Shown here: positions 14,978-21,338 of the stretch, piece after piece
Layout of the letters: each line of letters starts with the position of its first letter
How positions within the stretch are numbered: the stretch's first letter is position 1
IMG/VR virus record: IMGVR_UViG_3300037549_000148
Location: 1-25,409 of that record
DNA from: a virus
Length of the DNA stretch: 25,409 nt
Strand: one strand, 5' to 3'
The notes under the pieces: generated by a model
Database searches by the model: none
What the model was told of the DNA's origin: nothing
The model's input: the letters and a program-made list of their open reading frames with translations, nothing else
Translations under genes and position numbers: made by a program

Positions 14978-16903
14978 TTATGGGGCTTTTGTTACTGCGT
15001 TGCTGTCTAGGGTTACTGCAGTCTGAGCGTACAGGTGTCCACTAAAAGCGGCGTTCGTTTGAAGTGCGAGAGAGGTTGCTCCAAGCACGATACCTTTGAA
15101 TACTGCGTTTGCGCCAATAGTCATAGCGCCCGATAGTTGCCAGAAGATATTTTCTGCTTTCACACCGCCGCTGAGAATAACGCTCTTAGCAGATGCCATG
15201 GTAAGAGTACCAGAAATCTGCATGATGAAAACATCATTTGGTCCACCAGAAATCGTCACGTCATTGGAGATCGTAACACCGGTAGTCCACTTATAAAGAC
15301 CTGGAGTAAGAGTAAGTCCACCGATTTCACCAGAACCTAGGTTCGTGAAATCTGGAGAAGTTCTTCCGGCAGCATTAGTATAAGCAGCATTCATGTCGCT
15401 GATAGCTTGAGTCAACGCAGCAGGGGTAGCATCTGCGTAGTCAGCAGCATATACTTTTCCTGGCGAAACTACTTTGGCAGAAGTTGAGAAATCACCACTA
15501 CCATCTAGTGTTAGCGAGAAGCCAGTGATCGCGGTGTGAGCGATAGGGCTCACGGCCATGTTACCGGTGATAACCGATGCACCAGCATCAGAAATACCAG
15601 CTTCCGATAGAATCGTGTAGTTGGCAGCAGTCAATAGGTTAACAGCGGCCAATGCGTTAGAAATGTTTAGAGACAGACTGTCTGCGCTGAATGGAAGCGT
15701 TCCGCCACCACCAGAAGTATCTGCTTTGGTAGCTCGCAAAGTTTTATTACCATAAAGGCTAACATTGAGTCCTTTACCGGCAAAGTTGGCCACGCCAGCT
15801 ACTGCAGCCATCGACACAGTTCCTGCGAGAGCGCCAGTACCAGTTAAAAGGCTAATCGTAATAACCGCAGTTGCATCTGCGCCAATAGTAACGGTAGCAC
15901 CACTAGCATCTTTTACAGTAATTACAGGCTGAGTAGCAAATGCTACGCCTTGTTGAGCAGAAGAAGGCTGCGTAGACCACACAAGGTGAGTTGCAACGCC
16001 AGCGCTGCCAGTAATCACGTAAGAGTAGCTTGCAACGGCAGAGTTGCCGCCATTTGGATCAACTGATAGAACTTTCAGCGTCAAACTAGAGCCAACCGAA
16101 ATTGGAGCAGAGTATTGAGGACTAGCAAGGCTAGGAGCGCTACCATCTACAGTGTAGTAAAACAAAGTGCCTGGAGTAAGCGAAGAAAGTACTACGGACT
16201 GAGTACCAGAGTAAGAGCCAGCAGGAAGGTTGGAAATAGGAAGTGCGATTACACCAGAAACAGCAGAGACAGAGGCGCCGTTAGCAGTAGCATCTACGCC
16301 AAGCACGTTGCTATTGATAGCAGCGGCAGTTTTCACAGCAATTGCAGCGGCAGAGTCGTTAGCTAGAATGTTTACTTGAACGCCAGTAAATCCAGCAGGA
16401 GCTGGGTCTGTGTTCGATCCGCCAAGAACGTTGTACCAAACATAATATTGATTTGCGTTGCCGCCGTTATATAGTTCGACATAGCCAGCTGCTCCAGAAG
16501 AGGAGAAGGCGCTACCGGCAGGATACGACAAGGCAGCAATTTGTTGTTGGCCAGAGCGCATATTGGATGCGCTAAAACCAGCAGGCATAGCTACGGCTAC
16601 TGGAGGGTTGATAATGTTGGCAGGGTTAGCCAAAAGATTTGCTAGAGCGTCGTTGGCGGCAGGAGCATTTGCGAAACCATCAACCATGTACTGAAGGTCT
16701 CTTGGGGTAAGAGCATAGCCACCTAAGATGGCAGCTTGAATGTCATTAGCTACAACTTTGTCACCCATTGCAATCACTAGCCTTTTAAGGGTATCAGGTG
16801 AAAGCAGAGCGCTACTTGCAAAAGCAGCGGCCAATTCGTTACCGGCTACCTTATCTGTAAGGGCGTCGATAAGAAAAATAGTGGAATTCTTAGATAGGGC
16901 CAT
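14978..16903 (-). CDS. Virion surface protein with C-terminal DUF3494 ice-binding-type domain
   Basis: The protein has 641 residues and shows a domain series. Residues 8-92 hold three degenerate helical repeats of about 30 residues (DKVAGNELAAAF, DKVVANDIQAAI, NAPAANDALANL), a probable virion anchor. Residues of about 150-220 match a small domain seen in phage structural proteins (YYVWYNVLGG, then DPAPAGFTGVQVNI). Residues 228-298 resemble the chitobiase-type 'FYYTVDGSAPS' domain. Residues 305-395 are an Ig-like domain. Residues 417-641 fit DUF3494: ITGNMAVSPIAHTAITGF, GGLTLTPGLYKW, NIFWQLSGAMTIG, and the closing LYAQTAVTLDSNAV. DUF3494 proteins form a beta-solenoid that binds ice or acts as an adhesin. 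AAGGAG precedes the ATG. A role as fibre or surface adhesin is inferred. Confidence 0.85.
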   Translation of the reverse strand: MALSKNSTIFLIDALTDKVAGNELAAAFASSALLSPDTLKRLVIAMGDKVVANDIQAAILGGYALTPRDLQYMVDGFANAPAANDALANLLANPANIINPPVAVAMPAGFSASNMRSGQQQIAALSYPAGSAFSSSGAAGYVELYNGGNANQYYVWYNVLGGSNTDPAPAGFTGVQVNILANDSAAAIAVKTAAAINSNVLGVDATANGASVSAVSGVIALPISNLPAGSYSGTQSVVLSSLTPGTLFYYTVDGSAPSLASPQYSAPISVGSSLTLKVLSVDPNGGNSAVASYSYVITGSAGVATHLVWSTQPSSAQQGVAFATQPVITVKDASGATVTIGADATAVITISLLTGTGALAGTVSMAAVAGVANFAGKGLNVSLYGNKTLRATKADTSGGGGTLPFSADSLSLNISNALAAVNLLTAANYTILSEAGISDAGASVITGNMAVSPIAHTAITGFSLTLDGSGDFSTSAKVVSPGKVYAADYADATPAALTQAISDMNAAYTNAAGRTSPDFTNLGSGEIGGLTLTPGLYKWTTGVTISNDVTISGGPNDVFIMQISGTLTMASAKSVILSGGVKAENIFWQLSGAMTIGANAVFKGIVLGATSLALQTNAAFSGHLYAQTAVTLDSNAVTKAP

Positions 16904-16950
16904 TTGAAATCTCCTTAAGGTCTACCTGCGTAGGCAGGGAATATTCACTC

Positions 16951-17658
16951 TTAAGATTGTGTCGGCAAGTCTACTACGTAGCTTTCGCCTTCCTTAACAA
17001 TCCTTGTAAACCCTGGATATCGTTGACCATATCGTCCATCCAGGCTAGAAGCGTTAACAAATAATCTGTCCATGAAATACGTGTGACCAGCACCTTCGTG
17101 AATGTGTCCAAAAACGTGCATTTTTACCTTAGTTTCTAGGATTTTGTTCCATAAATCCACGCAGCCCACGTTTTCGTGGCCTTTGCCGCCATGATTATGC
17201 CTACGAGGTGCTTCATCTCTCATTTTATGGGGAGGCCCATGCGTTACCAGTACATCGGTATCATTTGGGATCAAGTCCCAGTGTTTCTTGATATCTTCTC
17301 CACGATTTCGGTTAAAAGCCCAGTTACAAAACTCTGGCTGCACAGGCGAACCCCAAAATTTGATACCCTCTAGTTCTACACCAGAATCGTTCAAAAGATG
17401 GATATTCCTAGACTCACACTCTTTGGCCCAAAGTTGAGGCTTAGTTTCATAGCCCCAATCATGGTTTCCAGCAATTAGGACCAAGTGCTTATAGTCCTGT
17501 TTTTGGAACCAATCAAGAAACTGTGTAATTTCCTCATCAGAGCCACGACCAGTAGCGTCACCGGCATGAATGAGAATGTCGCCACCGGGCAACTTTAGGT
17601 TGTCGTGACGCATATGCGTATCAGAGATACAGTCTATTTTTAAACCTTGCAATTCCAT
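16951..17658 (-). CDS. Calcineurin-like metallophosphoesterase
   Basis: All five metallophosphoesterase motifs are present in this 235-residue protein: SDTHMRH (D13, H15), HAGDATGRG (D34), GNHDW (N65, H66), VTHGPP (H140) and FGHIHEG (H185, H187). The pattern resembles the MPPED/class III cyclic-nucleotide phosphodiesterase-like group, which acts on phosphomono- or diesters with two metal ions. The substrate cannot be told. The gene lies between the capsid operon's terminator and the adhesin gene, with its own extended -10 box (TGATATAGT) only six bases before the ATG and no ribosome site, so its message may be leaderless. It appears to be an independent unit rather than a structural gene. Confidence 0.9.
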   Translation of the reverse strand: MELQGLKIDCISDTHMRHDNLKLPGGDILIHAGDATGRGSDEEITQFLDWFQKQDYKHLVLIAGNHDWGYETKPQLWAKECESRNIHLLNDSGVELEGIKFWGSPVQPEFCNWAFNRNRGEDIKKHWDLIPNDTDVLVTHGPPHKMRDEAPRRHNHGGKGHENVGCVDLWNKILETKVKMHVFGHIHEGAGHTYFMDRLFVNASSLDGRYGQRYPGFTRIVKEGESYVVDLPTQS

Positions 17659-17664
17659 ACCATT

Positions 17665-17673
17665 ACTATATCA
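17665..17673 (-). promoter_or_regulatory. Extended -10 promoter TGATATAGT for the metallophosphoesterase
   Basis: The motif lies between the capsid-operon terminator and the ATG at 17658, from which it is separated by six bases. Transcription would start on or next to the start codon. It differs by one base from the motif before the HNH gene at 1413 and the prs-like gene. Confidence 0.5.
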
Positions 17674-17674
17674 T

Positions 17675-17706
17675 AAAAAAGGCCAGGTTGCAAAGCAACC
17701 CAGCCC
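17675..17706 (-). terminator. Rho-independent terminator of the capsid operon
   Basis: Minus-strand GGCTGGGTTGC and GCAACCTGGCC pair over 11 bp (two wobbles) around TTT, followed by six T residues (17680-17675). It lies 22 bp downstream of the major capsid protein stop codon. Confidence 0.85.
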
Positions 17707-17727
17707 TTAGTTTTTAAACACTACTTA

Positions 17728-19125
17728 TTAGGTAGGGTTATTGAGGCTTAGTTGGCCCGTAATGTTCTCTACGAGAACGTTCTTACGAGGTTGGTAAGCA
17801 GCCAAGCTGAGGAAGCGAAAGTGGGCTTCAGGCAAGCTGAGGTCACTAACGGCAAGTTTCAGTTTGGAGTAGGGAGCCAATTGGCCGAATCCCATGGTGT
17901 TACCTTGAACGAGGAATCCAGTTACGGAACCAGGTTGACGGTTACCAAGGTCGGAGAAGGTAGCACCAGAGCCAGCAGCGTTTACGGCGATCTTACCTAC
18001 GAACTTGGCAGTAGCTGCCGAGCCGTTAAGGTCAGAACGGTATACGTTGAAGTACTGAGCAGCACCAGAGATCACGATCTGAACTTTGTCACCAGCGGTT
18101 ACAGCTTGCGAAGCAGCAGCAGAAGGGATCGATTCACCACGAATACTGCAAGCAGTAACGTAATAAACATACGAACCAGTCTGGAGCAACGAACCAGCAG
18201 CACCGGCATCCGAGATCGAAAGCGTAGGAGCAGCAGGGCTGCCATTGCGCGAACGAGCAGGACGGGTTTTGCCAGACAAGAAACGCGAAGCTTCGAGAGA
18301 AACTACAGCACTAGAGGTCCACTGGGTACGCAGGTGCGCGCCAGTTGCTTCTTGCGCCGAGCCAGCGAGCATGATACGCTCTTTAGCATGGGCGATCTTG
18401 TTATAAGCCGAGAGGCTGATAGGGTCGAGCATAAGACGGTCAGCAGCACCCATGTTCATTGCAGAGCGTACTGCGGAGTCTTCGATGATGGATTGCGTGA
18501 GCGTTCCACCGGCAGAGATCACTACAGTTTGGTCGGAACCATACTCAGCAAACATAAGGTCTTGCGTATTTTGTTGGCCATCAGACTGACGAACTTGTTG
18601 GTCCATACCAATCATGTTAGGCATCTTAGCAACAGCGAGGGGGTTACCATCGAATACACCAGCGTTTGAGAAGTCGGATTGACCACGGAAGCAGTCAAAT
18701 TCGATATCCCCAGCTAGCTTCATTGCAGCGTCTGCGGCAGCACGGTCTTCAGCTTTTACACCGTCGAAAGCACCGATCAGGTTAGCGGCAACAGTAACAC
18801 GACGGGTCGTGCTGTAGTATGCCATAGGCACTACTGCACGGACGTAATTACTTGTGTCTTCTTCGCCGATTCCACCTTCAAACTGAGCAGAACCTCCAAA
18901 TACACCGTAGTCGAGCTGACGGTTGAACTGGTGCAATTGCGACTTCACATCTTTCGATGGAAGCATCTTTTGCAACTTGATATGGCTGTCGTCGAACGTT
19001 ACATTGTGCATGACGGGGGAAAGGTCTTCCACCATCAAAGCAGCGCCTTGTACTAGTTGACCTGGAGCAGCATTGTAACTACCTGCTTCAAGTGCTTTCA
19101 TTAGGGATTGAAGTTGTTCAATCAT
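17728..19125 (-). CDS. Major capsid protein with Ig-like insertion
   Basis: This is the likely major head protein, HK97-fold type. I prefer the second ATG (19125, 465 residues), because AAGGAG is eight bases before it but only two before the first ATG at 19131. Numbering below counts from the first ATG. The N-terminal arm (about 11-50) contains GSYNAAPGQLVQGAALMVED, typical of capsid proteins of large phages. Residues 50-290 cover the E-loop and P-domain. Residues of about 300-400 are an inserted Ig/FN3-like domain (TGSYVYYVTA, RGESIPS, FNVYRSD, TFSDLGNRQPGS). The A-domain end follows. No K-S-E motif is present, so the protein may not be trimmed. It is the last gene of a three-gene operon after the scaffold. 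Confidence 0.9.
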   Translation of the reverse strand: MIEQLQSLMKALEAGSYNAAPGQLVQGAALMVEDLSPVMHNVTFDDSHIKLQKMLPSKDVKSQLHQFNRQLDYGVFGGSAQFEGGIGEEDTSNYVRAVVPMAYYSTTRRVTVAANLIGAFDGVKAEDRAAADAAMKLAGDIEFDCFRGQSDFSNAGVFDGNPLAVAKMPNMIGMDQQVRQSDGQQNTQDLMFAEYGSDQTVVISAGGTLTQSIIEDSAVRSAMNMGAADRLMLDPISLSAYNKIAHAKERIMLAGSAQEATGAHLRTQWTSSAVVSLEASRFLSGKTRPARSRNGSPAAPTLSISDAGAAGSLLQTGSYVYYVTACSIRGESIPSAAASQAVTAGDKVQIVISGAAQYFNVYRSDLNGSAATAKFVGKIAVNAAGSGATFSDLGNRQPGSVTGFLVQGNTMGFGQLAPYSKLKLAVSDLSLPEAHFRFLSLAAYQPRKNVLVENITGQLSLNNPT

Positions 19126-19154
19126 ATTCATTTCTCCTTGATTACTTCCACTGC

Positions 19155-20132
19155 TTACTTGAGCAAATGGCTGATACTGTTAATGCTTGCACCGCTGAGG
19201 TAGTAAGCGTTGATTAAATCTCGTTCTGACTTTTCTAGCTTTGGGTCCATGGACTTTTTGCCTAGAGCTGCATCGATCTCACCTTTGGTAAGTACTTTTT
19301 CTTCTACGGTGTTTTCGCTTTTGGCGATAACTTCCATCGAAGTAATTGCTTTACCTTGGGGTGCGACTTTCTTCTCAACCAATTTGGTCAGGAATGCCGT
19401 TACCGCGTCTAAGTTTTTTTGAAGGCCTTCACCTTTAGCTTTTTGAGCTTCTAGTTCAGACTTAACAAGTTCTAATTCTGTTTTTTCCATATTTCCCTCT
19501 GACTTATGAAGTCCTACATTGATCTTGTCGCCATGAGCGTCACTGGCAGCGCTTTTAGCCCCAGGAGTAGCTTTTAGAGGTGCGGCTTCAATTTTTCCAC
19601 CGTTTTCTCTTTTTAAAGCATCTTCACTCTTTTGAATTGCTGGCTGAACATTATTGTCTGGTGAGTTCTGCAGAGCAGCTTTTGGCTCTGCTTCAGACAT
19701 TTTCATGTTCGCGCCGCCGCCACATTTGGCTAGTTTTGCAATACAGTCATGGTGAGCCTTTAGTTCAGGTTCACTCATAGACATGTACATCTTTTCCATA
19801 TGTGCCAAGTCTTCTGAATCGTAATCGCAACCAGCGGCCTGTGCAGGAGGAGCAGCGGCATCAGCTTGAGGAGCTGGAGCAGCTTGAGCAGCGGGAGCAG
19901 CAGCTTCGGGCTTATGTTCACCCTCAGCAGGAGCTTTCGCTTCTGGAGCAGGTGCTTTTTCGCCTTCTGGCTTCTTCTCTTCTGGCTTCTTCTCTTCTTT
20001 TTTAGGCTCTGGCTTCTTTTCGCCATCTTCAGATTTAGCAAGTTTGAAGTTTTCTTCAGCCTTAGCTAAATGCGAAGTAAACTCTGTTTCCACTTCGGAA
20101 ATGAGCTTTTCGAGCTGTTGTTCGGTGTACAT
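19155..20132 (-). CDS. Scaffold / prohead core protein
   Basis: This 325-residue, K/E/P/A-rich protein directly precedes the major capsid gene, the classic scaffold position. Residues 36-100 are low-complexity (runs of PEEKK, then Ala/Pro/Gln), and the C-terminal third is helical. The motif hydrophobic-x-K-S-E occurs six times (KSE at 33, 168, 210, 224, 271 and 300), plus MEKTE at 215-219 and LAKAE at 22-26. These spaced sites fit destruction of the scaffold by the prohead protease encoded divergently nearby. The tail 303-325 (RDLINAYYLSGASINSISHL) is probably the capsid-binding end. AAAGGAG lies seven bases before the ATG. Identification rests on position and composition. Confidence 0.8.
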   Translation of the reverse strand: MYTEQQLEKLISEVETEFTSHLAKAEENFKLAKSEDGEKKPEPKKEEKKPEEKKPEGEKAPAPEAKAPAEGEHKPEAAAPAAQAAPAPQADAAAPPAQAAGCDYDSEDLAHMEKMYMSMSEPELKAHHDCIAKLAKCGGGANMKMSEAEPKAALQNSPDNNVQPAIQKSEDALKRENGGKIEAAPLKATPGAKSAASDAHGDKINVGLHKSEGNMEKTELELVKSELEAQKAKGEGLQKNLDAVTAFLTKLVEKKVAPQGKAITSMEVIAKSENTVEEKVLTKGEIDAALGKKSMDPKLEKSERDLINAYYLSGASINSISHLLK

Positions 20133-20156
20133 GGTGTTTCTCCTTTGTACTGCCGA

Positions 20157-20621
20157 TTAAACAGACTTGGTGGGCCAGTATAGGTCTTCCAGATCAGCAA
20201 TTGGAGCAGCAGCGTTGAGATTGGCTTCGTTTACGGCAGAACCGTTAGCGATAGCTTTTTCTTGGTAGCGACAGCCAAGTTTTTGCGCTTCATACTTAAT
20301 CACTTCGATATCAGCAAGAGACGCTTCTGGGTTGTTCGACGAAGCTAGCTCGTAAGCTAGTTCAAGAATATGGGGAGCATAAGCAAAGGTAGATCCACCG
20401 AAAACATCTTTGGATTGCATGTCTGGGTTTCTAATGCGAAGTAGAACAACTGGTTGAGCTTCTGCTTCGTTTGCATTATGGGAACAGAAAATCATGGGCC
20501 AGCCCTGAGCATCAAATGCGAGACGAACAGAGTTCAGACCTGCCGAGCCTGGTACCAAACGGATACGAAGCTTGTCAGCTAGATCGCGCACCAATGCGTT
20601 GGCTTTTGCGGTAGATTGCAT
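20157..20621 (-). CDS. Unknown protein, first gene of the capsid operon
   Basis: This 154-residue protein has an alpha/beta start (MQSTAKANALVRDLADKLRI), a strand-rich middle (WPMIFCSHNANEAEAQPVV, then LLRIRNPDM) and a helical part (HILELAYELASSNN). AAGGAG lies nine bases before the ATG. An unusual set of inverted repeats lies just upstream (20645-20677). The gene lies directly before the scaffold and capsid genes, so a head-related role such as decoration or minor capsid protein is likely, but no family is recognised. Confidence 0.65.
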   Translation of the reverse strand: MQSTAKANALVRDLADKLRIRLVPGSAGLNSVRLAFDAQGWPMIFCSHNANEAEAQPVVLLRIRNPDMQSKDVFGGSTFAYAPHILELAYELASSNNPEASLADIEVIKYEAQKLGCRYQEKAIANGSAVNEANLNAAAPIADLEDLYWPTKSV

Positions 20622-20644
20622 AGTAAATTTCTCCTTGGATTACT

Positions 20645-20677
20645 GTGTTAACACTGGTTATCCGTGTTAGGATAACC
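20645..20677. repeat. Nested inverted repeats in the leader of the capsid operon
   Basis: Two perfect palindromic units sit side by side. GTGTTAACAC occupies 20645-20654. GGTTATCC and GGATAACC (20656-20663, 20670-20677) flank a six-base loop GTGTTA, which repeats half of the first palindrome. On the minus strand they lie 24 to 56 bases before the ATG of the capsid operon's first gene. They could be a dimeric repressor operator, or RNA that can fold in two mutually exclusive hairpins. There is no T-run, so it is not a simple terminator. Confidence 0.7.
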
Positions 20678-20780
20678 CTTCGATATGTATAAAGAATACT
20701 GCTCTGACACTTTATTGTATAAAATCAAATACTTAAAGATTATTTTCCTCAAAAATAATAATTTGTACTTACATTGATTG

Positions 20781-20789
20781 TGATGTAAT
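20781..20789 (+). promoter_or_regulatory. Extended -10 promoter TGATGTAAT for the HNH and protease genes
   Basis: The box is nine bases before the ATG of the HNH gene. A TTGTAC at 20763-20768 is a possible -35, but its spacing (15 bp) is short. The surrounding bases (TGTGAT, then CTTT) are nearly the same as at the promoter before the prs-like gene. It would also serve the protease gene 9 bp downstream of the HNH stop. Confidence 0.5.
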
Positions 20790-20798
20790 CTTTACGTA

Positions 20799-21329
20799 AT
20801 GAAGAAATGTAGTGGTTGTAAAATTCTAAAAAGTTATGGAGAGTTTTATAAGAGAACTGCTTCGCCGGACGGTCACGGAAATTTATGTAAAGCATGCAGC
20901 AAGGAGTATGCTTGCACCGAAAAATGTAAGAACAAACGCAGAAAAAGAGATAATAAAAATAGATCAATTTTAAACAAAAAACATAATGAATACGTTAAGT
21001 TAAATAGACAAAAATGTAACGAACATCAAAAGATTTATTACCATAAATATTGGGAAAAAAGCCGAGCGAAGAAAAATGAATACGAATCTAGACCAGAAAG
21101 AAAGGCTGCCAATAATGCTAAATCGGCTAGAAGACGTGCTAAGTTAGCTATTTCTAGCTTTGCTGGTTTTTCTACACAGATAAATGATTTTTATAAAAAT
21201 TGTCCATTGGGATTTCATGTAGATCACATAGTTCCTCTGAATGGAGAACAGGTATCAGGATTGCATGTTCCATGGAATCTTCAATATCTGCCTGCTTCAG
21301 ACAATCTTAAGAAGAGTAATAAGATTTAA
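20799..21329 (+). CDS. HNH endonuclease with N-terminal zinc finger
   Basis: This 176-residue, strongly basic protein has an N-terminal zinc finger with C4-x-x-C7 and C30-x-x-C33 (CSGCK, then CKACSKEY), a long K/R/N-rich helical linker (about 45-120), and a C-terminal HNH nuclease: H140-x-D142-H143, followed by GLHVPWNLQYLPASDNL with N160 and N169. The layout is that of phage homing endonucleases, in which the linker binds DNA. The gene is AT-rich compared with the capsid genes beside it. It lacks a clear ribosome site, and its promoter ends nine bases before the ATG. It lies between the capsid operon and the protease gene that would be expected to stand next to it. Confidence 0.9.
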   Translation: MKKCSGCKILKSYGEFYKRTASPDGHGNLCKACSKEYACTEKCKNKRRKRDNKNRSILNKKHNEYVKLNRQKCNEHQKIYYHKYWEKSRAKKNEYESRPERKAANNAKSARRRAKLAISSFAGFSTQINDFYKNCPLGFHVDHIVPLNGEQVSGLHVPWNLQYLPASDNLKKSNKI

Positions 21330-21338
21330 AGGAAAACT

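Noticed and set aside
17752-18669. A 305-residue plus-strand open frame
   Set aside because: It lies wholly antisense to the major capsid gene, is very rich in Arg and Ser as expected from antisense reading, and has no ribosome site or recognisable domain.
20645-20677. A classic H-type RNA pseudoknot in the capsid operon leader
   Set aside because: The loop does pair with the downstream sequence, but one base would have to span an 8-bp stem, which is not sterically likely. Competing hairpins or a DNA operator fit better.
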